Shown: piece by piece, positions 1 to 5,623 of the stretch | How the letters are laid out: every line of letters starts with the position of its first letter | Position numbering within the stretch: the first letter of the stretch is position 1 | Source of the DNA: Burkholderiales bacterium | GTDB taxonomy: Bacteria > Pseudomonadota > Gammaproteobacteria > Burkholderiales > SG8-41 | Direction: 5' to 3' | Assembly: GCA_005800795.1 (NCBI GenBank) | Contig: SYEN01000574.1 | Coordinates: 1 to 6,076 of the forward strand | Length of the DNA stretch: 6,076 nt | Program-made: the position numbers and the translations under genes | The notes under the pieces: model-generated | What the model saw: the letters and a program-made list of their open reading frames with translations, nothing else | The model's database searches: none | What the model was told of the DNA's origin: nothing

Positions 1-1
1 C

Positions 2-109
2 GCTTATAAAACATTGCTGTCCAATATTTGTAAATTGATGGATAGCACTCATTCCTCCAATGATTACGCCTTCGCCAATTGTAACATGCCCTGCAACTTG
101 TATATTATT
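2..109 (-). pseudogene. lpxA: LpxA-like UDP-GlcNAc acyltransferase, internal fragment
   Basis: Read on the minus strand from 109 down to 2, 36 codons stay open and encode left-handed beta-helix hexapeptide repeats. The motifs NNIQVAGHV, IIGGM and SAIHQF match the LpxA core. The histidines of AGH and IHQ are 16 residues apart, as are His144 and His160 of E. coli LpxA. LpxA transfers the 3-hydroxyacyl chain from acyl-ACP to UDP-GlcNAc, the first step of lipid A synthesis, in the cytoplasm. The piece has neither the N-terminal part nor the upstream catalytic histidine region: upstream of about codon 1 the sequence becomes queG in another frame. It runs off the left edge. Its GC content is about 36%, against roughly 60% in the genes to the right, so it probably has a different origin. 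A related hexapeptide acyltransferase is possible, but the spacing favours LpxA. Confidence 0.75.
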
Positions 110-783
110 AAAATGCAGCGCCGCGCGTCCAGTTGATACGGGGCGACGATGGCCTGCGTCGGACAGATGTCGATGCATTTCTGGCAGATGCCGCAGTGCG
201 CGCCTTGAGGGGTATCGACCGGCAGCGGCAAATCCGTGTAAATGTCGCCGAGGAAAAAATACGAGCCGGCCTCGCGATTGAGCAGTAACGTGTGTTTGCC
301 GCGCCAGCCGATGCCGGCCTTGGTGGCGAGTTCGACCTCCATCACCGGCGCGCTGTCGGTGAACACCCGGTACTGAAACGGTCCGACGACGGTGGTAATA
401 CGATCCGCCAGCTTTTGCAGGCGGCTGCGCAACACTTTGTGATAATCGCGTCCGACGGCATAACGCGCGATGGCGGCGCGATCCGGTTCCGCCAGCACGT
501 CTTCCATTTTGCGTGCGCCCCTAGGTGAATGGGGCAGATAATCCATGCGTGCGGAGATCACTCGCAGCGTGCCGGGAGTCAGCGCTGCCGGGCGGCTGCG
601 GGCCGTGCCGTGGCGTGCCATATAATCCATGTCACCGTGCCAACCCTTTTCCAGCCATGCCAGCAGCCGGGGTTCCACCACCGACAAATCGCAATCGGCA
701 ATACCGGCCTGCTGAAAACCCAGCTCGCGAGCCCAACGCTTGATGTCGCGGGCAAGTGGAATGAAATCGGCTGAAGACTGCAT
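64..783 (-). CDS. queG: Epoxyqueuosine reductase QueG, C-terminally truncated
   Basis: QueG is a cytoplasmic cobalamin- and [4Fe-4S]-dependent enzyme that reduces epoxyqueuosine to queuosine in the wobble base of tRNA-Asp, -Asn, -His and -Tyr. Visible marks are the N-terminal region with LGFQQAGIAD (21-30), GWHGDMDYM (47-55), the FTDSAPV motif with the proposed catalytic Asp at 143, and the first cluster motif CGICQKCIDICP with Cys197, 200, 203 and 207. RRCI at 221-224 holds the first cysteine of the second cluster. The family then normally continues into a GCD.CQ.VCPWN motif and a C-terminal domain, for a total of about 350-380 residues. Here the match stops at residue 224; about 15 unrelated residues follow before the stop. 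These are the lpxA fragment read in another frame. The product therefore lacks most ligands of the second cluster and is unlikely to work. The ATG at 783 fits the family N-terminus and touches the tsaE start codon. Confidence 0.9.
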   Translation of the reverse strand: MQSSADFIPLARDIKRWARELGFQQAGIADCDLSVVEPRLLAWLEKGWHGDMDYMARHGTARSRPAALTPGTLRVISARMDYLPHSPRGARKMEDVLAEPDRAAIARYAVGRDYHKVLRSRLQKLADRITTVVGPFQYRVFTDSAPVMEVELATKAGIGWRGKHTLLLNREAGSYFFLGDIYTDLPLPVDTPQGAHCGICQKCIDICPTQAIVAPYQLDARRCILIIYKLQGMLQLAKA

Positions 784-1263
784 ATGACCCAGTTTACCCT
801 GCCGCTCCCCACCGAAGCCGATACGCTGGCCCTGGGCGGTGCACTGGCGGATTGCATGGTGCCCGGTCTGGTGGTTTACCTGTCAGGCGAGCTGGGTGCG
901 GGAAAAACCACGCTGGTGCGCGGTTTGTTGCGAAAACTGGGCGTTTCCGGGAAGGTCAAAAGCCCGACGTTCACCCTGATTGAAGTTTATGAAGTTTCTA
1001 GGTTATACTTGTATCACTTTGATTTTTATAGGTTCACTGGGTCTGGCAGCCCCCGTGAATTCATCGAAACCGGCTTCCGGGAACACTTCAACCCGCAGTC
1101 GGTTTGCATTGTGGAATGGCCTGAAAAGGCTGCGGGATTGCCTGCAGCGGATTTAAGAATTGAATTGCAAGTGCCAGCAGAAGCGGATTCGGGGCGAAAC
1201 GTATCGATCTTCGCTGACTCGGAGGCCGGAGCATCGTGTTTGAAAAGATTCACAATGACATAG
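784..1263 (+). CDS. tsaE: tRNA t6A biosynthesis ATPase TsaE
   Basis: TsaE (YjeE) is a small P-loop ATPase that works with TsaB, TsaC and TsaD in making N6-threonylcarbamoyladenosine at position 37 of ANN-decoding tRNAs. The 159-residue length is normal. Residues 35-43 form the Walker A motif GELGAGKTT with Lys41. KSPTFTLIE (59-67) is the switch-like family motif, HFDFYR (78-83) carries the conserved Asp80, and EWPEKA (111-116) is the conserved C-terminal motif. Compared with E. coli YRLADPEEL, the segment YRFTGSGSPREF has about three extra residues and loses the DPEE acid pair except Glu92. The DNA for residues about 66-82 is strikingly AT-rich. The start ATG lies directly against the divergent queG start, so the ribosome binding site must lie in queG coding sequence, and only a weak GAAG is seen there. 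The 3' end overlaps amiC by 28 bases. Confidence 0.95.
   Translation: MTQFTLPLPTEADTLALGGALADCMVPGLVVYLSGELGAGKTTLVRGLLRKLGVSGKVKSPTFTLIEVYEVSRLYLYHFDFYRFTGSGSPREFIETGFREHFNPQSVCIVEWPEKAAGLPAADLRIELQVPAEADSGRNVSIFADSEAGASCLKRFTMT
1221..1225 (+). promoter_or_regulatory. Ribosome binding site for amiC
   Basis: GGAGG lies inside the 3' end of tsaE, 10 bases before the GTG at 1236; a second GGAG is at 1228-1231. This supports the GTG start and translation of amiC from the tsaE transcript. Confidence 0.6.
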
Positions 1264-2657
1264 TCCCTCGCGATGCGCGGCCGCGCTTTGGGTTCGCTGC
1301 GTTCGCGCGCGAATCTGTCCTTCAGACGTTTATTGTGTTTTTGCTGGCGCTGGCGGGCCTGGGTTACGCCGCCACGCTGTTTGCGCAAGCGCCCCAGCCA
1401 TCGCCGCAAACGCAAATCGCCGCCACCCGCGTGTGGCCCGCCGCCGATTACACCCGCATCACGCTCGAATCGCCGCAGCCGCTACGCCATCAGACGCTGA
1501 GCCTGAAGAACCCCGAACGGCTGGTGCTGGATCTGGAAAACGTCGCGCTCACACCCGCCCTGGCCGGCCTGAACGAAAAAATCGGCGCGAATGATCCCTA
1601 CGTCAAATCCGTGCGCGTGGGCCAGTTCAAACCCAACGTGGTGCGGCTGGTGTTTGATCTGAAATCCGAAGTCAAACCGCAGGTATTCGCACTGGCGCCA
1701 GTGGCGGGCTACGCGCATCGGCTGGCACTCGACATTTACCCGCTGGAACCGCCTGACCCGCTGATGGCCCTGGTTGATAAGTCGGAGAAACCGGCGGAAG
1801 CAACAGCCTCGTCACCCGGGGTTGCACCGCCAGCGCCAGTGGCCACTGCCCCTGTCGAAACGCGGCCCTCGCCACCCGCTGCACGAACGCCCGAAAGAAC
1901 GGAACGCACTGCGCGAACCGCGACGCGCAAGCCCCCGCGCATGATCATTATCGCCATCGACGCCGGCCACGGTGGTGAAGACCCCGGCGCGCGCGGCAGC
2001 AGTGGCACGTGGGAGAAAAACATCACGCTGGCGATATCGCGCAAGTTGAAGGAACGCATCGATCAGGAACCGAACATGCGCGCGCTGATGATACGCGACG
2101 GCGACTACTTCATGTCGCTGGGCGCGCGCGTGGTGAAAGCGCGGCGCGCCAATGCGGATCTGATTGTGTCGGTGCACGCAGACGCGTTTACCAGCCCGGA
2201 AGCGCGCGGCTCGTCGGTGTTTGCACTGTCAGAGCGCGGCGCCACATCGGCTGCAGCCAACTTTCTGGCGCGCAAGGAAAACGAGGCGGATTTGATCGGC
2301 GGCGTAAATATCGACGTTCCCGACCCCTTCCTCAAACAAACGCTTCTTGATCTATCGCAAACCGCCACCATCAACGACAGTCTGAAACTCGCCAGGGCCG
2401 TGCTTGGCGAAATCGGCGGCATCAACCGGCTGCACAAAAACCACGTCGAACAGGCCGGCTTCGCCGTGCTCAAATCACCGGATATTCCGTCGATTCTGGT
2501 GGAGACCGCCTTCATCACCAACCCAGATGAAGAACGGCGCCTCAACGACGACGCCTACCAAACCCGCATGGCCGAAGCGATCTTCGCGGGTATCAAACGC
2601 TACTTCGCTGCAAACCCGCCGCTGGCGCGCGAAGTAGTCGTTAAAAATAATCAATAA
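1236..2657 (+). CDS. amiC: N-acetylmuramoyl-L-alanine amidase, AmiC type
   Basis: This zinc amidase cuts the bond between N-acetylmuramic acid and L-alanine of peptidoglycan, in the periplasm, and separates daughter cells at the septum. An uncleaved or cleaved hydrophobic export segment spans about 29-50 and ends in ATLFAQA. No twin-arginine motif is seen, unlike E. coli AmiC. An AMIN domain (septal targeting) covers about 62-168, a Pro/Ala/Thr-rich linker about 172-235, and Amidase_3 about 237-458. Zinc ligands read as His245 (DAGHGG), Glu260 and His314 (SVHAD), and the catalytic Glu is Glu423 (LVETAF). The segment at about 345-405 (KENEADLIGG onward) is the helical insertion that blocks the active site in AmiB/AmiC enzymes until an LytM-type activator such as NlpD binds. 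The GTG start is chosen for its ribosome binding site and because the next in-frame start (GTG 1334) falls inside the hydrophobic segment. AmiB is the alternative name. Confidence 0.93.
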   Translation: MFEKIHNDIVPRDARPRFGFAAFARESVLQTFIVFLLALAGLGYAATLFAQAPQPSPQTQIAATRVWPAADYTRITLESPQPLRHQTLSLKNPERLVLDLENVALTPALAGLNEKIGANDPYVKSVRVGQFKPNVVRLVFDLKSEVKPQVFALAPVAGYAHRLALDIYPLEPPDPLMALVDKSEKPAEATASSPGVAPPAPVATAPVETRPSPPAARTPERTERTARTATRKPPRMIIIAIDAGHGGEDPGARGSSGTWEKNITLAISRKLKERIDQEPNMRALMIRDGDYFMSLGARVVKARRANADLIVSVHADAFTSPEARGSSVFALSERGATSAAANFLARKENEADLIGGVNIDVPDPFLKQTLLDLSQTATINDSLKLARAVLGEIGGINRLHKNHVEQAGFAVLKSPDIPSILVETAFITNPDEERRLNDDAYQTRMAEAIFAGIKRYFAANPPLAREVVVKNNQ

Positions 2658-2713
2658 AAACAAATAGTTACGTAATACCCTCTGCATTACGGGCACACCA
2701 GCCCGAACTTGTT

Positions 2714-2719
2714 TAGAAT
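2714..2719 (+). promoter_or_regulatory. Possible -10 box for the DUF3047 gene
   Basis: TAGAAT, 41 bases before the GTG start, differs from TATAAT at one position. No good -35 box is seen at the proper distance (2691-2696 is GGGCAC), so this is tentative. It sits just inside the ACTTGTT/AACAAGT inverted repeat. Confidence 0.3.
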
Positions 2720-2748
2720 CCGCGGCAAATTTAAGAACAAGTAGTTGC

Positions 2749-2754
2749 AGGAGG
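2749..2754 (+). promoter_or_regulatory. Ribosome binding site for the DUF3047 gene
   Basis: A perfect AGGAGG stands 6 bases before the GTG at 2761 and decides this start codon. Confidence 0.8.
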
Positions 2755-2760
2755 AACTCA

Positions 2761-3522
2761 GTGCGTTTCACATGTCTTGCGGCTTTGCTGCCGTTAGTGC
2801 TGCTCGCCGGTTGCGCGTCCCTGCCCGACGGCCCGGCGGAAGTGGCGCTGCCCTACGTTAAAATTTTCTCCAAGAACAAGCCTGCGGGCGAGACCACGCT
2901 GCCCGACGGCTGGCGGCGTTGGACGCTGTCCAAATTCAAAAAGCCCACCACATACAAGCTCGTTGAATATAACGGTCGCACGGTGGTGGAAGCGCAGGCG
3001 GATGGCTCGGCGTCGGGGCTGGTGCACCGGCTGGATATCGATCCCAATGATTTTCCATTTCTGGCCTGGCAATGGAAGGCCACCGCGCTGATCAAGACCG
3101 CTGACAATCGCACCAAGCAATTCGAGGATTCGCCAGTGCGCGTGGTGGTCACTTTCGCCGGCGATACCGATGCGCTGCCCATGGATGAGCGCATGTTCAG
3201 CGACAACGTGCGTCTGCTGACCGGCCAGAAAATGCCTTACGCCACGCTGATGTACATCTGGGAGAACCGCGCGCCCGTGGGCGCCGTGCTGCCCAATTTG
3301 CATACTTCACGCATCAAAATGATTGTGGCGGATTCTGGTGACGGCAACGTCGGCCAGTGGCAAGACCAGTTGCGCAACGTGGTGGAAGACTACCGTCGGG
3401 CATTCGGTGAAGCGCCGGGCCGCATCACGTCAGTAGCGGTAATGACCGATACCGACAACACCGGGGAAACCGCGCTGGCCTACTACGGCGATATCAGCTT
3501 CCGGCGCGCAGCGGGGCGCTGA
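2761..3522 (+). CDS. DUF3047 family lipoprotein
   Basis: This is a 253-residue envelope protein of unknown function. The N-terminus is a lipoprotein signal: MRFTC, a hydrophobic stretch and the lipobox LAGC with Cys18, so it is probably lipid-anchored and periplasm-facing. Ala follows the Cys, which favours outer-membrane sorting. The body fits DUF3047: GWRRWTL (50-56), TTYKLVEYNG (63-72), a SGLVHRLDIDP stretch (84-94), FLAWQWKA (99-106), the RVVVTFAGD strand (126-134), TLMYIWEN (161-168), an RNVVEDYRRAFGE helix (205-217) and the late MTDTDNTGE motif (228-236) ending near YYGDISF. The acidic pair usually written DD before the VYV strand is ED here. The family is recognised by motif and has no known reaction. 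The gene has its own strong ribosome binding site 103 bases after amiC, so it may have its own promoter. It is not evidently linked in function to amiC. Confidence 0.85.
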   Translation: MRFTCLAALLPLVLLAGCASLPDGPAEVALPYVKIFSKNKPAGETTLPDGWRRWTLSKFKKPTTYKLVEYNGRTVVEAQADGSASGLVHRLDIDPNDFPFLAWQWKATALIKTADNRTKQFEDSPVRVVVTFAGDTDALPMDERMFSDNVRLLTGQKMPYATLMYIWENRAPVGAVLPNLHTSRIKMIVADSGDGNVGQWQDQLRNVVEDYRRAFGEAPGRITSVAVMTDTDNTGETALAYYGDISFRRAAGR

Positions 3523-3548
3523 ATCAACATTTCGCAGGCGCGTGGTAA

Positions 3549-3583
3549 GCTTGCCCATGATTACTTTGGGGCAAGATAAATGA
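3549..3583 (+). promoter_or_regulatory. Leader hairpin and tiny ORF before the receptor gene
   Basis: CTTGCCC at 3550-3556 pairs perfectly with GGGCAAG at 3569-3575, with a 12-base loop. The right arm contains the only purine-rich ribosome-binding candidate (GGGG, 3568-3571) for the ATG at 3580. No T run follows, so it is not a standard terminator. An ATG in the loop (3557) opens an 8-residue ORF, MITLGQDK, whose TGA (3581-3583) overlaps the receptor start as ATGA. Such an arrangement could couple translation, but no ribosome binding site for the leader is evident and chance is possible. Confidence 0.3.
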
Positions 3584-4551
3584 CCGACCTTATTCGTTCA
3601 TCGATTGTGATGACCGCAGTGCTAGCCGTGGTATCAATTGCGCATGCCGCCGAAAAATATCCCATGCGCCCGGTGCGCGTGATCGTGCCTTACCCGCCCG
3701 GCGGTGGCTCCGATCTCACCGGTCGCGCCATCGGCCAGAAGCTCTCCGATGCGCTCGGCCAGACCTTTGTCGTCGACAACCGTCCCGGCGCCACCGGCTT
3801 GATCGGCACGGTGATTGCCGCCAAGGCCACGCCGGACGGCCACACGCTCATTCTCGCCGACCAGCCGCACAGCATCAACTCGCTGGTTTACTCGAAGCCG
3901 CCGTACGACGCAGTGAAAGATTTCGCGCCGCTGAATCTGGTGGCAACCTCGCCACAGATCATGGCCGCACATCCGTCGTTCAGCCTCAGCACGCTAAAGG
4001 AACTGCTGGCGCAAACACCCGCACAAACCGCGAAATTCGCGGTGGGCACCAGCGGTCTCGCCAGTGGCCCGCACATGACTTACGAATGGCTGCGCCTGAA
4101 AACCGGCCTCACGCTGAACCATGTGCCGTACAAAGGCGGCGGGCCGTCGCTGGTGGACGCCATGGCTGGACAGATTCCGCTGGTGATCAATGCCGCACCG
4201 GCATCGTTCCCGCATGTGCGCGCGGGCAAACTCAAGGCGCTCGCCATCACCAGCGCGCAGCGCCACGCGCTGCTGCCCAACGTGCCAACGTTTCAGGAAC
4301 AGGGCGTCAAGGATTTCATCGCGTATCAATGGTACGGCATGCTCGCGCCCGCCGGCACGCCACGCGAAGTTGTCACACTGCTCAACAGCGAAATCAACAA
4401 GGCGTTGAACAGCGCGGACATCAAAGCCCGATTCACCGCCGTAACGCTCGACATTACGCCAGGGTCACCGGAGGATTTTCGCAAGTTCCTGGAAACTGAA
4501 GACGCACGCTGGAGGGGCGTGGTAAAGCAGGTGAATGTGCGACTGGATTAG
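3580..4551 (+). CDS. Tripartite tricarboxylate transporter receptor (Bug/TctC family)
   Basis: This is a periplasmic solute-binding protein of the Bug family, whose members capture carboxylates, amino acids or aromatic acids and may feed a TctAB membrane transporter. At 323 residues its length is typical. A signal peptide (MTDLIRSS, hydrophobic 9-20, AHA) is probably cut after Ala23. The mature protein begins with the hallmark YPMRPVRVIVPYPPGGGSD (27-45), in which the Gly loop and Asp45 contribute to ligand binding. Further marks are VVDNRPGATG (64-73), AKATPDGHTL (81-90), VPYKGGGPSLVDAMAGQI (182-199) and the YGMLAPAGTP stretch (252-261). The ligand cannot be told from sequence. No tctA or tctB gene is present, so it is an orphan receptor here, as is common in betaproteobacteria that encode many of them. 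The gene has a weak ribosome binding site within a hairpin and is convergent with the CMD-like gene. Confidence 0.95.
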   Translation: MTDLIRSSIVMTAVLAVVSIAHAAEKYPMRPVRVIVPYPPGGGSDLTGRAIGQKLSDALGQTFVVDNRPGATGLIGTVIAAKATPDGHTLILADQPHSINSLVYSKPPYDAVKDFAPLNLVATSPQIMAAHPSFSLSTLKELLAQTPAQTAKFAVGTSGLASGPHMTYEWLRLKTGLTLNHVPYKGGGPSLVDAMAGQIPLVINAAPASFPHVRAGKLKALAITSAQRHALLPNVPTFQEQGVKDFIAYQWYGMLAPAGTPREVVTLLNSEINKALNSADIKARFTAVTLDITPGSPEDFRKFLETEDARWRGVVKQVNVRLD

Positions 4552-4619
4552 CTCAAGATTTCAAAAAATATCAATAAAATCAGATACTTATGATATATAG
4601 CATAGCGCCACCTGCCTGC
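4552..4619. other. AT-rich spacer between convergent genes
   Basis: This 68-base spacer contains an imperfect AT palindrome at 4589-4604 (TATG-a-TATATA-g-CATA, one mismatched pair). No GC-rich stem with a T run is seen on either strand, so no intrinsic terminator is supported for the two converging genes. Confidence 0.35.
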
Positions 4620-5609
4620 TCACTTATCTGTTGGTAGCGGCAACTGCGTCAACGTCAGTTCATCCATCCGCCCCAGCTCCTTGATCACGCGTTCGACCAG
4701 CGCCACCGCGCGCACGAAGCGCGGCATGCCGATGTAAACCGTGGATTGCAGCACGACCTCCATCACCTCGCGCGGTGTTGCGCCATGCGTAAACGCGTTG
4801 CGAATGTGATTCTCTGCCTGCAGAAACTCCCCCATTACCATCAGTTCGCCGATCACACACAGGATACGCGTCTTGTCGTCGAGAATGCCACGGACGTACA
4901 GGCCAGCGTAGATGTAGTCGAGCCACAACTTGAGAAAGTGCGGATCAACGCGCTCAAGTTGCTCGACCGTCTTGTGATGATGGCTGGGCTGCAACCGCAA
5001 GCCTGTACTTAAACCTTCCCAGCCGAAGCGCCGCATCAGTTCTTCACGGCGCGGAAAGTCCGCATCGCTCAGGCCCCAGGTCTTGCGCTCCGCGTCCAGT
5101 GAGCGTTTGTTACCCGGACCGGTGATGGGTAACTGCGTAGCGGTGATTTCCTTCATGCGGCCGAGTTGCCGGATGACTTTGATAAATACGCGGACTGCAG
5201 GCATGGTCTTTGAATAACCCAAATAGACCGTTGCCTGCAGGATCACTTCCAGCACTTCGCGCGGGCTGGCGTGATGCAGCGCGTTACGAATGTGAATCGC
5301 GAATTGTGCCTTGTCGTCCATCACCAAAAACTGCCCGACCACCACCAGACAGCGCGTACGTTCGTCCAGAATGCCGCGTCCGGTCATGCCACCATAGGTA
5401 AACTCGAGCCACAACCGGGTAAAATGCGGGTCGAGGCTATCGCACCAATCCAGGTGTTCCAGTGCATGTTCGGGCTGCGCGCGCATCAAGCCATCAATGG
5501 CACGCGCACCGTACTTGCGTTTGAGCCCAGCCAAGGCGGCGGGCGGTTTCGCTGCACTGCGTTTGCGGGCTATGACGTCAACGGATTTTCGGGTAGGTCG
5601 TTGGCTCAT
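4620..5609 (-). CDS. Tandem carboxymuconolactone decarboxylase-like protein
   Basis: This 329-residue protein contains two copies of a CMD/AhpD-type helical domain (COG0599-like). The first lies at about 59-162, the second at about 221-325, and a linker and a basic N-terminus (RKSVDVIARKRSAAK) surround them. Both copies share DPHF, RLWL/KLWL, RGILD, a HIRNA motif (His106 and His268), a histidine before the next helix (His113 and His275), PREV.EV.LQ.TVY.G, and GRM.E.T.TQLP. Single-domain members decarboxylate gamma-carboxymuconolactone in the protocatechuate pathway (PcaC), or act as AhpD peroxiredoxin partners through a CxxC pair. No CxxC is present here, so a PcaC-like or other lyase role is favoured over a thiol redox role. 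The substrate is unknown. The ATG has a good ribosome binding site. No signal peptide is seen, so it should be cytoplasmic. The neighbouring receptor could import a carboxylate substrate, but that is only a guess from position. Confidence 0.85.
   Translation of the reverse strand: MSQRPTRKSVDVIARKRSAAKPPAALAGLKRKYGARAIDGLMRAQPEHALEHLDWCDSLDPHFTRLWLEFTYGGMTGRGILDERTRCLVVVGQFLVMDDKAQFAIHIRNALHHASPREVLEVILQATVYLGYSKTMPAVRVFIKVIRQLGRMKEITATQLPITGPGNKRSLDAERKTWGLSDADFPRREELMRRFGWEGLSTGLRLQPSHHHKTVEQLERVDPHFLKLWLDYIYAGLYVRGILDDKTRILCVIGELMVMGEFLQAENHIRNAFTHGATPREVMEVVLQSTVYIGMPRFVRAVALVERVIKELGRMDELTLTQLPLPTDK
4635..4949 (-). repeat. CMD domain, second copy (C-terminal)
   Basis: Codons 221-325 form the second internal repeat, from VDPHF to TQLPL. 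It is about one residue longer than the first copy and aligns along its whole length. Confidence 0.8.
5124..5435 (-). repeat. CMD domain, first copy (N-terminal)
   Basis: Codons 59-162 form the first internal repeat, from LDPHF to TQLPI. The two copies are clearly homologous but diverged, so the duplication is old rather than recent. Confidence 0.8.
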
Positions 5610-5615
5610 GTTCTA

Positions 5616-5621
5616 CTCCTT
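5616..5621 (-). promoter_or_regulatory. Ribosome binding site for the CMD-like gene
   Basis: On the minus strand AAGGAG stands 6 bases before the ATG at 5609 and decides that start. It lies only 2 bases from the first open codon of the plus-strand oxidoreductase at 5624. Confidence 0.75.
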
Positions 5622-5623
5622 GA

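Larger units (their letters stand above)
2658..2760. other. AT-rich intergenic region with short inverted repeats
   Basis: The gap after amiC holds three small inverted repeats. CGTAAT at 2671-2676 pairs with ATTACG at 2686-2691 (9-base loop). GGGC at 2691-2694 pairs with GCCC at 2701-2704. ACTTGTT at 2707-2713 pairs with AACAAGT at 2736-2742 (22-base loop). None is followed by a clear run of T, so no intrinsic terminator can be claimed. The usual proteobacterial follower of amiC, mutL, is absent here. Confidence 0.35.

Noticed and set aside
1236..1390. Twin-arginine signal on AmiC
   Set aside because: No RR motif precedes the hydrophobic segment in the chosen frame, so a Sec-type signal or anchor is more likely.
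1026..1415. 129-codon open frame on the minus strand
   Set aside because: It lies antisense to tsaE and amiC, is rich in Arg with no recognisable motif, and is explained by GC-rich codon bias.
2105..2545. 146-codon open frame antisense to amiC
   Set aside because: The plus strand encodes the clear Amidase_3 catalytic domain; the antisense product has no family features.
2671..2704. Intrinsic terminator after amiC
   Set aside because: The stems are only 6 and 4 bp and no T run follows.
2794..3303. 169-codon open frame antisense to the DUF3047 gene
   Set aside because: The plus frame has a lipobox, a strong ribosome binding site and family motifs; the antisense frame has none.
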